The notes beneath the pieces are model-generated. The model was given only the letters and a program-made list of their open reading frames with translations. It was not told the origin of the DNA and ran no database searches. From an uncultured Collinsella sp. (GTDB lineage Bacteria; Actinomycetota; Coriobacteriia; Coriobacteriales; Coriobacteriaceae), in contig UQLD01000025.1 of NCBI GenBank assembly GCA_900541855.1, forward strand, positions 1 through 37,045: 37,045 bases of DNA, given 5' to 3'. The position numbers and the translations under genes were made by a program. This document shows positions 24,266 through 32,525 of the stretch, piece by piece (positions within the stretch are counted from its first letter, which is position 1; each line of letters begins with the position of its first letter).

Positions 24266-24283
24266 AATGAACGGAGGTACCAT

Positions 24284-24895
24284 ATGAATCACGTTAAACA
24301 TGTCATTCCTATGTCCGATACATCGGTTAGCATTAGCCCAGAGGATATTCAGCCCACGGTGCTACCTGATGCATTTATCCAGTCTGATATGGTCCGCAAA
24401 CTCAATACGCTCAGCTTGGCGCGCTATAACCAGTTGCCGAATGTAACGCTCTACCGTGACCAGGTTATTGAGTACATTGAACTGTGGATGGAGCCACTTT
24501 CGATTTGTGTGGAGCAGCCCGTCATTACGCCTTCGATGATCAACAACTACGTAAAGGTCGGCCTCGTTCCCGCTCCGGTTAAAAAGCAGTATGGTCGTGA
24601 GCAGATTGCGCGTCTCATCGCCATCTGTATTTTTAAGCAGGTACTGCCCATCGCTGCGGTTCAGGCGCTCTTTAATATTCAGCGCCTGAGCTACGATGCG
24701 CCGACCGCCTTTGACTATGTGGTCGATCAGCTCGAGGCATCGATTCGTGCGGCGTTCTCCATTGAGCAGGCTCCCGTAGCCGATACGGCTCATCAGGTCA
24801 CACGCGAGTCGCTGCTCGTGCGCAGCGCGGTATCGTCTTTTGTATCGAAGGCGTATCTCATGAGCTATCTAAAGTTCAACGGGTTTAATAGCTAG
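24284..24895 (+). CDS. DUF1836 family protein
   Basis: The 203-residue protein matches DUF1836: a central ITPSMINNYVKVGLVPAPVKKQYGREQIARLIAICIFKQVLPI segment (read in two parts) that resembles a MerR-like DNA-binding helix-turn-helix, followed by a helical C-terminal part. The N-terminal 60 residues are less conserved. Function is unknown; DNA binding is inferred from the predicted fold. The start follows CGGAGGTACCAT. The gene stands alone between the trxB terminator and its own strong terminator. Confidence 0.8.
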   Translation: MNHVKHVIPMSDTSVSISPEDIQPTVLPDAFIQSDMVRKLNTLSLARYNQLPNVTLYRDQVIEYIELWMEPLSICVEQPVITPSMINNYVKVGLVPAPVKKQYGREQIARLIAICIFKQVLPIAAVQALFNIQRLSYDAPTAFDYVVDQLEASIRAAFSIEQAPVADTAHQVTRESLLVRSAVSSFVSKAYLMSYLKFNGFNS

Positions 24896-24907
24896 CCGAT
24901 GTACAAG

Positions 24908-24957
24908 ACGGGCGGGACAAAGAGCCATCAGACACTTTATCCCGCCCGTGTTTTTGT
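24908..24957 (+). terminator. intrinsic terminator after the DUF1836 gene
   Basis: ACGGGCGGGACAAAG pairs with CTTTATCCCGCCCGT (one mismatch) and is followed by GTTTTTGTTT. It is a textbook rho-independent terminator, located between convergent genes. Confidence 0.9.
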
Positions 24958-24968
24958 TTAGTTGGACG

Positions 24969-25835
24969 TTATTGGCCCGATGCCACGCCCATGCCGTAGC
25001 CGATAATGAGCCCGTGCATCTCGGCATAGTATGAATCCAGTCCGTTGCAGGGCATAATGATGGTCTTGGAGCCGGGCCAATGCTCCACAATGCGACTGGC
25101 AAGTGCCTGGGCGCCCGCCTCATTCTCGACATGGTCGATGACGACTTCTCCACCGGTAAAGCCCTCGGCCTCCATGGTGTCGACAATCTTGCCAAGCATC
25201 TTCTTTGCGCCACGGGTGTGACCGACGAGCTTGATCTCCCCCGCTTCGCTTGCTGTGCCTAAAACTCGAATGTTGAGTTTATTGGCAATAACGCCGGCTG
25301 CCTTGGGAATACGTCCGGCCTTGGCGAGATTTTCGTAATTGCACAGGCTAAAGAGGATCTTGCTGTTCTGTTCCAGCTCATCAAAATAGCCGCAGGCTTC
25401 CTCAAAAGAGACGTTGGGATTGCTTGCGAGATAGCGGTCGAACAGCAGGAAGATCAGGTCCATTTTGCCGCCGGCTGCGCGAGAATTGACCAGATGAATC
25501 TGACGGTTCGGATCCTCGGCAAGAACCAAATCGCGTGCCGTGGCGGCGGCATTGTAGCTTCCCGAGACACCCTCGGAGATGGGCATGCAAATTGTCTTGT
25601 CGGCAAGCCTAAAGAGTTCGGTCCACTCGCCTACGCTCGGACAGGCGCTCGAAGAAGCGCTCGACTCCGCCTGCACGGCGCAATTGAGTTCGTGAACGTC
25701 GAGCGTGAGGTCATCGACGAACTCACGCTCCCCCACTCGAATTTTGAGGGGTGCAAATGCAAAGATGGTATGGGGCGCGGTCGGTTGCCAATCGCGGAGG
25801 TTGCAGCTCGAATCGGAGATAAGTGCCCAGCTCAT
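24969..25835 (-). CDS. DegV family protein (fatty-acid-binding type)
   Basis: The 288-residue protein has the DegV fold signals: an N-terminal ISDSSCNL (usually SDST), a central GVSGSYNAA and a two-domain length. DegV proteins such as FakB bind a fatty acid and present it to FakA kinase for phosphorylation. The family's C-terminal GTHTGPGA-like motif is replaced by IIGYGMGVASGQ, so lipid specificity may differ. No fakA is in view. The start follows AGAAAGGACCCT on the minus strand. Confidence 0.82.
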   Translation of the reverse strand: MSWALISDSSCNLRDWQPTAPHTIFAFAPLKIRVGEREFVDDLTLDVHELNCAVQAESSASSSACPSVGEWTELFRLADKTICMPISEGVSGSYNAAATARDLVLAEDPNRQIHLVNSRAAGGKMDLIFLLFDRYLASNPNVSFEEACGYFDELEQNSKILFSLCNYENLAKAGRIPKAAGVIANKLNIRVLGTASEAGEIKLVGHTRGAKKMLGKIVDTMEAEGFTGGEVVIDHVENEAGAQALASRIVEHWPGSKTIIMPCNGLDSYYAEMHGLIIGYGMGVASGQ

Positions 25836-25864
25836 AGAGGGTCCTTTCTAAATGTTTCTCATAT

Positions 25865-25892
25865 ATTATAGCCATCTTGCTTACCTATGAAA
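25865..25892 (-). promoter_or_regulatory. promoter for the DegV gene
   Basis: On the minus strand TTTCAT, a 16-bp spacer and a perfect TATAAT lie about 30 bp before the start codon. Upstream, CTAGT and ACTAG (25900-25916) form a short inverted repeat. Confidence 0.6.
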
Positions 25893-25944
25893 CGTGCATC
25901 TAGTATTGAAAACTAGCTCATTGGGATCATGTATGGAGCACGGT

Positions 25945-25985
25945 CCTAAATAAATGAACCTCGCAGCCCAAAGACCACGAGGTTC
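25945..25985 (-). terminator. terminator of the NlpC/P60 gene
   Basis: GAACCTCG and CGAGGTTC form an 8-bp stem around a 14-base loop. On the minus strand it is followed by ATTTATTTAGG. It ends the minus-strand run that begins with the CDP-alcohol transferase gene. Confidence 0.75.
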
Positions 25986-26010
25986 ACATTCGTTTGCTAT
26001 ACAGAGTGAC

Positions 26011-27138
26011 TTAGTAGCGCACGAAAATGTAGTTGTTGTTCATGCCGGCTGCGACAGAGCTGATGATAACGCCCGTGTTGTAGTCGGAAGCATGGATCAT
26101 CTGGCCGCCACCAATATAGATGCCGGTGTGGTAAGAGTTGACCACAACGTCACCCGGCTGAGGATCGGAAACGCGCGTCCAACCCATAAACGTGCCGGTG
26201 GTGCCCAAACGGCAGTAGCGACCGGTGAGGCAGTAGCTCACAAAGCCGGAGCAGTCAAAGCTGTCCGGGCCAATGCCGCCCCAGGAATAAGCACAACCAA
26301 GCTTGCTGTAGGCGCGCGAAACAACACTGCCGCCGTCAACGGACTGGCTCGGCGCCGAAGGGGTTGGAGCCGGAGCCGGAGCCGGAGCGGGCTGCGGCGT
26401 AGGGGCAGGAGCGGGCGTGGGAGTGGGGGCAGGCGTGTTGCCGCCGTCATTGGTCGTACCGCCACCTTTGTTAGTGTTCTCAGTCGTGCCAGTGGTCTCG
26501 GTGCTCACCGTGGCCTTCTCGGCGGTGCTGGCGTTAATGCCGGCCTGCAGTGCTGCGTTGGCCTCGGCCTCGGCGGCAAGCTCGGCCTGCAATTGGGAGT
26601 CCAGAGAGCTCACAACATTCTGAGCCTCGGCCTGCTGAGCATTGAGCTCGTCAACCTTCTTTTGTGTGGCGGCGACGTTCTTCTCCTGCTCGGCCTGCTT
26701 GTCGGTGAGCTCCTGCTTAAGCTCCTTGACATCTTGGATGGTCTGGGCCTGCTTGTCGGAAACCTTGCCGTAGTAGAACAGGCGGTTGAGCATATCGCCT
26801 AGGTCATCGACGCCCGTCAGGACCTGGAGCAGGCTCAGACCGCCGGTCTTGTACTCACCGGCAACGTAGTTAGAGAGCTTGACCTGACCATCGGCGATCT
26901 CCTGCTGCTTTTGCGTGATCTCACCGGCGGTCTGGTCGAGTGCTTGCGTCTGAGTGGCGAGCTCGTCGTAGATCTGCTGGGTTTGCGTGCCAATCTGCTC
27001 GAGCTTGGTACGAGCAGCGGCAAGGTCGGATGCGGTATCGGCATAGGTAGGAGCCGCGAGGCCCAGGCCCAAAACACAAGCGAGGGTTGCCGTAGCAGCG
27101 CAGCGTGCCATGTTTTTGTGCGTGTTTGCTGTGCGCAT
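26011..27138 (-). CDS. secreted NlpC/P60 peptidoglycan hydrolase with coiled coil
   Basis: The 375-residue protein has a signal peptide (about 1-33, cleavage after TYA), a long coiled coil (about 35-220), a Pro/Ala/Thr-rich linker (about 235-270) and a C-terminal NlpC/P60 domain. The catalytic Cys lies in DSFDCSGFVSYC near residue 296 and the His in YHTGIYIGGG, followed by MIHASD. Relatives cut D-Glu-diaminopimelate bonds in wall peptides; the coiled coil resembles RipA and PcsB, regulated hydrolases used in cell separation. The ribosome site is GGAAAGGAAG. It is last in the run with apt, the MerR and FHA genes. Confidence 0.9.
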   Translation of the reverse strand: MRTANTHKNMARCAATATLACVLGLGLAAPTYADTASDLAAARTKLEQIGTQTQQIYDELATQTQALDQTAGEITQKQQEIADGQVKLSNYVAGEYKTGGLSLLQVLTGVDDLGDMLNRLFYYGKVSDKQAQTIQDVKELKQELTDKQAEQEKNVAATQKKVDELNAQQAEAQNVVSSLDSQLQAELAAEAEANAALQAGINASTAEKATVSTETTGTTENTNKGGGTTNDGGNTPAPTPTPAPAPTPQPAPAPAPAPTPSAPSQSVDGGSVVSRAYSKLGCAYSWGGIGPDSFDCSGFVSYCLTGRYCRLGTTGTFMGWTRVSDPQPGDVVVNSYHTGIYIGGGQMIHASDYNTGVIISSVAAGMNNNYIFVRY

Positions 27139-27170
27139 GTAGCTTCCTTTCCAGTAACTAAGGGTAACGG

Positions 27171-27701
27171 CTAGTCCACCGTCACCAGGCTAAAGAGCTC
27201 CACATCGTCATCAGACGGCGTGAGCTTCTCGCGCGGGTTGAGAAACGCAAGCTCAAGGATACAACCGTAACCGATAAGCTTTGCGCCCATATCTCGCACC
27301 AGTTTACCTGTTGCCTCGACGGTTCCGCCCGTCGCGACCAAGTCGTCCAGAATCAACACGGTATCTTTAGAGCTGATAGCGTCGGCGTGGATCTCAATTG
27401 AATCGGTGCCGTACTCGAGCTCGTAGCTCTGGCTCACGGTCTCGCGCGGCAGCTTTCCCGGTTTACGTGCGGGAACAAAGCCGGCGCCAAGGGCTACAGC
27501 CACCGGTACGCCAACCATAAAGCCGCGAGCCTCGGGACCCACGACCTTGGTGATTCCCATGCCGGCAAAGTGCTCGGCGAGGGCATCGGTCATGGCTTTG
27601 AGCGCCTCGGGATTGCCAAAGAGCGGCGTGATGTCTTTAAAGATGACTCCGGGCTCGGGATAGTCGGGGATGTCGACGATTTGAGATTCGAAGTCGTACA
27701 T
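27171..27701 (-). CDS. apt: adenine phosphoribosyltransferase
   Basis: Apt salvages adenine by joining it to PRPP to give AMP. The 176-residue product has IPDYPEPGVIFKDITPLF near the N-terminus, GPEARGFMVG for the base site, and the PRPP motif VLILDDLVATGGT. The start at 27701 is placed by AAAGG seven bases upstream; an in-frame ATG five codons earlier overlaps that site. It lies 40 bp after the MerR gene and 32 bp before the hydrolase gene. Confidence 0.95.
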   Translation of the reverse strand: MYDFESQIVDIPDYPEPGVIFKDITPLFGNPEALKAMTDALAEHFAGMGITKVVGPEARGFMVGVPVAVALGAGFVPARKPGKLPRETVSQSYELEYGTDSIEIHADAISSKDTVLILDDLVATGGTVEATGKLVRDMGAKLIGYGCILELAFLNPREKLTPSDDDVELFSLVTVD

Positions 27702-27741
27702 TGCATGACCTTTCAATGGGTTGTCGAAATTTCGGCAGCTG

Positions 27742-28620
27742 TTATTTGCCTGCGGTGACGGTGCCGGATTGCGAAGGGGCGACGACTTTGAGCGGCTTTA
27801 CGAGAGAATCCTCGTGCGAAGCCGGCGCGGCTGTCTCTTCGTTTTTGGCCTTGGTGGACTCGGAGCGAGTGATTTCCTCATCGAGTGCATCGATGTCGGC
27901 GTCTTCGACCACGGCGTTGAGCGACTCAAAAACGCGGTTCTTGAGCAGCGCGGTGTGCACGCCCTCCGTCAGGTCGTGCAGCTTCTTAAACGCGCGCTCG
28001 AGCTTGGCGTCGCGCTCGTCATCGGAGGTATCCATGCCGAGCATGCTCACGAGCACCTGCTCAAACATCGAGGACTCGCGGTTGGCGGAAGACACGTACT
28101 GACGCAGGTTGCGCGGCTCGATATGGAAGCGTGACAGCTCGGAGCAGTAACGGATGATCGGGAAATCGCGACCATCGACGAGCTCTCGATTCTGCGGGCT
28201 CTTGATGATGCGAATGAGGTCGTTTTCGGCAAGGGAGCGGATAAACGAAATCTCGACGCCCAGCATATCGGGAATGGTCTCGATGGGATGCAGCTTTTGC
28301 TTAGTCTCCTTGGGCTCCGTCTTGAGCGGAACATCGGACAGCAAGCCCACCTCGTAAGCGAGCGTTGACAGGTCCGTGGCGTTTTCCAAGCGCTGCTTAA
28401 TCACGTTGAGCGGCATGTAGCGGGTCTTCTGCAAGTGCAGGATGACCTCCAGGCGATCAACGTCCTCCTTGGAGTACTGACGGTATCCCTTAGGCGTACG
28501 ATGAGGGGTAATGAGCCCCTCATCCTCTAGAAATCTAATTTTTGAGTTCGAAAGATCGGGGTATGCGCCTCGAAGTAGGTTGACGACTTGGCCGATACTC
28601 AGATAGTTGCGTTCGGCCAT
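27742..28620 (-). CDS. MerR-family regulator, FtsR/Rv1828-like
   Basis: The 292-residue protein has an N-terminal MerR winged helix (YLSIGQVVNLLRGAYPDLSNSKIRFLEDEGLI, read in two parts, then HRTPKGYRQYSKEDVDRL). A long C-terminal part has no metal-binding Cys pattern. Its place three bases after an FHA gene copies the garA-Rv1828 pair of mycobacteria and the ftsR locus of corynebacteria, where FtsR activates ftsZ. Control of cell division genes is therefore a reasonable inference, not shown by the sequence. The C-terminal half is longer than in classic MerR sensors, and its last 50 residues are charged and low in complexity. Confidence 0.8.
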   Translation of the reverse strand: MAERNYLSIGQVVNLLRGAYPDLSNSKIRFLEDEGLITPHRTPKGYRQYSKEDVDRLEVILHLQKTRYMPLNVIKQRLENATDLSTLAYEVGLLSDVPLKTEPKETKQKLHPIETIPDMLGVEISFIRSLAENDLIRIIKSPQNRELVDGRDFPIIRYCSELSRFHIEPRNLRQYVSSANRESSMFEQVLVSMLGMDTSDDERDAKLERAFKKLHDLTEGVHTALLKNRVFESLNAVVEDADIDALDEEITRSESTKAKNEETAAPASHEDSLVKPLKVVAPSQSGTVTAGK

Positions 28621-28623
28621 GCC

Positions 28624-29058
28624 CTACTCACCGGTTTCGATGCGCTCCGGCGTGCTCTCGTGGTAGATGAGCGTAAACGTACCGATCTGGACGGAAGAAC
28701 CGTCGTGCAGCGGGGCTGCATTGACGATGGCACCGTCGACCCAGGTGCCATTGAGCGAGCCCAAGTCCTCGATGCGAGCGCCGAGGCCCTCGCGAATAAT
28801 GCGCGCGTGGCTGCGCGAAACGGTCATGTCATTGAGGAAGATGCCGTTCGCGGGATCGCGACCGATGGTGGTCACGTCTTCCTCGAGCTCAAAGGCGGCA
28901 CCAGTCTGCGGACCCTTGACGATGGACAGAACGGGGGCGGTGATGCGCACGTTGGCCATGAGGTCGGGAACGGTGACGTCGCTTGAAGGCACGCGGAATA
29001 CGCAGGTAGCGTCAGCAGTCTTATCATTCTGAGGCATATTGTTAACCATGTTGTCCAT
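28624..29058 (-). CDS. FHA-domain protein, GarA/OdhI-like
   Basis: The 144-residue protein has a C-terminal FHA phosphothreonine-binding domain (about 50-130) with IGRDPANGIFLNDMTVSRSHA and GSLNGTWV, the conserved Gly-Arg, Ser-x-x-His and Asn-Gly residues. The N-terminal tail contains DATCVFR, which lines up with ETTSVFR of GarA; the second Thr, the PknB site in GarA, is kept (Thr18) and the first is Ala. In GarA and OdhI the phosphorylated tail folds back onto the FHA domain and switches control of 2-oxoglutarate metabolism. A Ser/Thr kinase substrate role is inferred. The start follows AGGGGTTGTC. Confidence 0.85.
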   Translation of the reverse strand: MDNMVNNMPQNDKTADATCVFRVPSSDVTVPDLMANVRITAPVLSIVKGPQTGAAFELEEDVTTIGRDPANGIFLNDMTVSRSHARIIREGLGARIEDLGSLNGTWVDGAIVNAAPLHDGSSVQIGTFTLIYHESTPERIETGE

Positions 29059-29101
29059 GACAACCCCTAACTTATCGCGGACGTGCCGCAAATAATGAAC
29101 C

Positions 29102-29115
29102 GTACGTAATCGTAC
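29102..29115. promoter_or_regulatory. small palindrome between the CDP-alcohol transferase and FHA genes
   Basis: GTACGTAATCGTAC is a 5-4-5 inverted repeat in the 66-bp gap. On the minus strand it lies in the spacer between TTGGGG and CATTAT, a weak promoter candidate for the FHA gene. Support is limited. Confidence 0.3.
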
Positions 29116-29124
29116 CCCAACGAA

Positions 29125-29829
29125 TCAGTCTTCGATTTCGGGGTTCAGAAAGTCGATGTCCTCGTCCTCGGGATGCGCGAGAGCCTGTTTAATGGCCACT
29201 CCGCCCTTAATGGAGTAGATGACAGCCGTGAGCATGGAGAAGATCACGCCGCCGTACACAAAGAAGATACCGAGGGGCACCGAGCTTCCGTTGAGGCCCG
29301 GGAAGGCCGTAAGGGATGAAGGTAGAAGATGCAGGCCGTCAACAACGGGGAAACCGAGCAGCATGAGCGAGAAACCAGTCATGAGCAGCGCTGTGGCAAT
29401 CTTTCCGGGGAAGACGACATCGATGGGGCGACGGTGATAATGACGAACGATAAGCGTGCCGATGCCCAGATAGATGTCGCGGCCAATAATGAGCACGCAG
29501 ACCCAGATGGGCAGCTCTCCGCGGACCACCAGTCCAAGTACGCCGGTGAACAGCAGCGCACGGTCGCAAATGGGATCCATGACCTTGCCGAGCCACGAGA
29601 CCGTCTTAGTCATGCGGGCGATCTGACCGTCCATCCAGTCGGTGGAGGCGGCAACGGCGTAGATAACGATGGCGATGACACGGTTGTTATCCGTCACAAA
29701 CAGGTACAGAAATACCAGGGTGAGGATCAGGCGCGTAAAGGTGATGAAATTGGAGATCGTAAAGATCTTATTCGACGGGTAATCGGAAGTGCCGATAAGC
29801 TCCTTTTTGATCTTCTTTTTGATGCCCAC
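29125..29829 (-). CDS. CDP-alcohol phosphatidyltransferase family protein (second PgsA-like)
   Basis: The 234-residue membrane protein has about five helices and the full catalytic signature, reading D-WM-DGQIAR then G ... DPICD at about residues 55-80. The family joins a CDP-diacylglycerol to an alcohol such as glycerol-3-phosphate, inositol phosphate or another polar head. Substrate cannot be read from the sequence; pgsA at 8.15 kb probably covers phosphatidylglycerol. The start is GTG 29829, with GGGGGAGTCCT upstream; a longer frame to 30216 has no support. It heads the minus-strand run with the FHA and MerR genes, as pgsA2 does near garA in mycobacteria. Confidence 0.82.
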   Translation of the reverse strand: MGIKKKIKKELIGTSDYPSNKIFTISNFITFTRLILTLVFLYLFVTDNNRVIAIVIYAVAASTDWMDGQIARMTKTVSWLGKVMDPICDRALLFTGVLGLVVRGELPIWVCVLIIGRDIYLGIGTLIVRHYHRRPIDVVFPGKIATALLMTGFSLMLLGFPVVDGLHLLPSSLTAFPGLNGSSVPLGIFFVYGGVIFSMLTAVIYSIKGGVAIKQALAHPEDEDIDFLNPEIED

Positions 29830-30214
29830 AGGACTCCCCCGCTGGTTAACGACAAAACTTTCGATACTATACCCGTTCCGGCGATGTCTATCCAGCGTAA
29901 GCATAGAGAGTCCAGACATGTGGAGGGCGCTATTAGGCGGGGAATTTCGCATTCGTGTACATCTGCCTCCAAACATGTCGAAAAATGTCGATTTCGGTGG
30001 CTGGTGTACACGTTTTGATTCGGTGATTACATCGATCGGGAAAGTTGTTACTTTATGCAAATGCGTGCGGGTCGAGATTGGCTGGCGCCAAAAGAGCCCA
30101 ACGGCCGTTACGGCTTCGTTAGAAACGCGCCCCACCATGGATGGTGAACCCGAAAGGTAAGGCGCGCAGGCACGGCGACTCGGCCCGCGCGCCCGGAAGA
30201 GAAAGGACGAACCC
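29830..30214. other. 385-bp divergent intergenic region
   Basis: No gene is seen. It separates the minus-strand CDP-alcohol transferase run from the plus-strand ABC module and must hold promoters for both, but neither is close to consensus; a TATAGT -10 lies near 29870 on the minus strand. The heptamer ATGTCGA occurs twice, 10 bp apart, near 29974-29990. Base composition rises sharply from about 30120, marking the left edge of the GC-rich module. Confidence 0.5.
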
Positions 30215-30943
30215 ATGGGTTACATGCTCGAGACGCGCGGGCTCACCAAGCGCTTCGGCCGCGGCGACCAAGCGCAGGATGCCGTGGCCGACGTGAGCCT
30301 TCATATCCGCGAGGGCGAGGTGTACGGGCTGCTCGGTCCCAACGGCGCCGGCAAGTCGACAACGCTCAAGATGATCTGCGGGATGCTGCGGCCGACGGCC
30401 GGGGAGATCCTCTTTGCCGGGCACGCCTGGCGCCGCGAGGACCTCTACGCAATCGGCAGCCTCATCGAGGAGGCGCCGCTCTACCCCAACCTCACCGCGC
30501 GCGAGAACCTGCGCGTGCGCACCACGCTGCTGGGCCTTCCCGAGAGCCGCGTAGATGAGGTGCTCGCCGCCGTGGACCTCGCGGACACCGGGAAGAAGCG
30601 CGCCGGGCGCTTCTCGATGGGCATGCGGCAGCGCCTGGGGCTCGCGCTGGCGCTGATCGCCCGGCCACGCCTGCTCGTGCTCGACGAGCCCACCAACGGC
30701 CTCGACCCCATCGGCATCGAGGAGCTGCGCGACCAGATCCGCGGCTTCGCGGCGGCGGGCACGACGGTAATCGTCTCGAGCCACATCCTCTCCGAGGTGC
30801 AGCAGATGGCGGACACCATCGGCATCATCTACGGGGGGCGCCTCGCCTACGAGGATGCGCTTCGACCCGGGCAGGACCTCGAGGAACTCTTCATGAGCGT
30901 CTGCCGGGAGGGGCGTCGAGCGCGCGGGGAGGTGGCGGCATGA
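30215..30943 (+). CDS. ABC transporter ATPase, lantibiotic immunity type (MutF/CprA-like)
   Basis: The 242-residue ATPase has Walker A GPNGAGKST near 43-51, the signature FSMGMRQRL and Walker B LLVLDEPTNGLDP, then an H loop in SSHILSE. Length and sequence fit the ATPases of lantibiotic self-protection and resistance exporters, which drive cationic peptides off the membrane. Two permeases follow with overlaps, and a two-component system lies downstream. The start follows GAAGAGAAAGGA. Codon choice is far more GC-rich than upstream genes, suggesting transfer. Export of some other peptide or drug is possible. Confidence 0.85.
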   Translation: MGYMLETRGLTKRFGRGDQAQDAVADVSLHIREGEVYGLLGPNGAGKSTTLKMICGMLRPTAGEILFAGHAWRREDLYAIGSLIEEAPLYPNLTARENLRVRTTLLGLPESRVDEVLAAVDLADTGKKRAGRFSMGMRQRLGLALALIARPRLLVLDEPTNGLDPIGIEELRDQIRGFAAAGTTVIVSSHILSEVQQMADTIGIIYGGRLAYEDALRPGQDLEELFMSVCREGRRARGEVAA

Positions 30944-31710
30944 CGAGCGAGAAAGGCAGCCTGCTCGCGGGCCTGCGCGCCGAGGCCCTGAAGTCGCGCC
31001 ACGCGGCACCGGTTCGCCTGGCCGTGCTCATGGCGCTGCCGATGCCGCTGCTCGGCGCGATGCCCTACCGGGGCGTGCAGATCTTCAGCGCGTGGAACTA
31101 CTGGTACGCGCTCTTCCTGCCCGTGTCTCTCTCACTCGTGGTGGCGTGCGTCGCGCGGGCGGACGCTCGCACGCGGATGCGGGGGCTTCTGGGCCTGGGC
31201 TTCCCGCTCGGGCGCGCCTGGTGGGCCAAGGCGCTCTGGTGCCTCGCGCTTTGCACGCTCTCGAACCTCGTGGTCTTCGGCATCTACCTCGCGGGCTCGG
31301 CGTTCTCCTCGCAGGGCCTCACGGCCGCGGGCACGCTCACGATGCTCCTCTGCGCGCTCGCCAACACGGTGACCGCGGCGTGGATGATCCCCGCAGGGCT
31401 CTTCCTCACGGCGCGGCTCGGCATGCTCGCGGGCATCTTCTGCCCGCTCGCCGCGCAGCTCGTGGGTGGGTTCGCCTGGTCGCTGATGCCGCTTCCGCAG
31501 CTCTTTCCGCCGTCGGCGAGCATGGTCATCCCCACGAGCTTTATCCCCGTGCTGCCGAGCGGCGAGCCACTCGCCGCGGACATGGCGCTCGGCGGGGCGC
31601 TCACGGCGGACGGCATGCTCACACTGGCGGGCCTTGCGGTCTGCGCGCTCGCGTTCGCCGCGCTCACGGCGGCGGGCGCGGCCTGGTTCGCGCGCTCCGA
31701 GGAGAGGTGA
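30940..31710 (+). CDS. ABC permease, MutE/EpiE family
   Basis: The 256-residue protein has about six membrane helices. The segment FSAWNYWYALFLPVSLSLV, followed by a basic loop, is typical of MutE/EpiE permeases of lantibiotic immunity transporters. The start overlaps the ATPase stop (ATGA), and its stop overlaps the next start (TGATG), so the three components are translated together. The substrate is inferred from family and context only. Confidence 0.78.
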   Translation: MTSEKGSLLAGLRAEALKSRHAAPVRLAVLMALPMPLLGAMPYRGVQIFSAWNYWYALFLPVSLSLVVACVARADARTRMRGLLGLGFPLGRAWWAKALWCLALCTLSNLVVFGIYLAGSAFSSQGLTAAGTLTMLLCALANTVTAAWMIPAGLFLTARLGMLAGIFCPLAAQLVGGFAWSLMPLPQLFPPSASMVIPTSFIPVLPSGEPLAADMALGGALTADGMLTLAGLAVCALAFAALTAAGAAWFARSEER

Positions 31711-32525
31711 TGGCCATGACACAACTCTCCGACCCGACGCCGCGTATGACTCTCCCGCGGGCCCTGCTCTCCGAGGCCCTGCGCCTGGCGCGCTCCCCGC
31801 TCACGGTGGTGCACCTCGTCTGCGGCCTGGCAGCCGGTCTTGCCTGCGGCGAGTACTTCTCCGTAACCCGATGGGACCCGGCGCTGGGCGCGGACGCCTA
31901 CGCCCAGTTCCTCGGCGCCCTCATGCCGCTCATGTCCGCCATCGTCTGTGGGCTCGCCGTGGACGACGAGCGCGCTGCCGGGCGTCTCGCCAACCTCACG
32001 GCGGTCCCCTCGCGCGGGCGCGCCGTCGCGGCGAAGCTACTCGCCCTTGCGGCGCTCGGCGCGGGCGCGCTGGCCGTGGCGCTTGGCGTGTTCGGGGCCG
32101 TGATCGCCGTTGCCGGGCGCCTGCCGCTCGGGCCCGCTCCGCTTGCGGCCGCCTGGGCGGGCATCGTGCTGGGCAGCCTGCCCCTCTACGCGCTGGGGCT
32201 CGGCGTGGCCCTGCGCCTCGGCCGCAACGCCGCCATCGGCGCCGGCGCGGCGGGTATGCTCCTCGCGTTCTTCTCAGTGGGCGGACTTGCGCACGGCCTC
32301 ATGACCGGCGAGCTCACCGGTGCCCTGGCGACGCCCCTGAGCTGGGTGCCGCTCGCCTGGCCCGCGCGCCTGGGGTCGCTCGGGGTAGAGGCCTTCATCG
32401 ACGCAGCACGCGCGGCGGGCCCTCTCCTCACGACTGCGCTCGCTGGCCTCGTGCTCACCCTGTTAGCCGACGCCGTCCTTCTCGCCTGGTTCTGCCGCTT
32501 CGAGGACGGGAGGGCGGATGCGTAG
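31710..32525 (+). CDS. ABC permease, MutG family
   Basis: The 271-residue protein has about six helices, with LLSEALRLARSPLTVVHLVCGLAAGLACGEYF near the N-terminus (read in two parts). It is a second, distinct permease, as in the MutFEG and CprABC exporters, which use two different membrane subunits. ATG 31710 is placed by GAGGAG at 31699-31704; the same frame is open much further upstream only as a shadow of the first permease. The next gene starts eight bases before this stop. Confidence 0.75.
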   Translation: MAMTQLSDPTPRMTLPRALLSEALRLARSPLTVVHLVCGLAAGLACGEYFSVTRWDPALGADAYAQFLGALMPLMSAIVCGLAVDDERAAGRLANLTAVPSRGRAVAAKLLALAALGAGALAVALGVFGAVIAVAGRLPLGPAPLAAAWAGIVLGSLPLYALGLGVALRLGRNAAIGAGAAGMLLAFFSVGGLAHGLMTGELTGALATPLSWVPLAWPARLGSLGVEAFIDAARAAGPLLTTALAGLVLTLLADAVLLAWFCRFEDGRADA

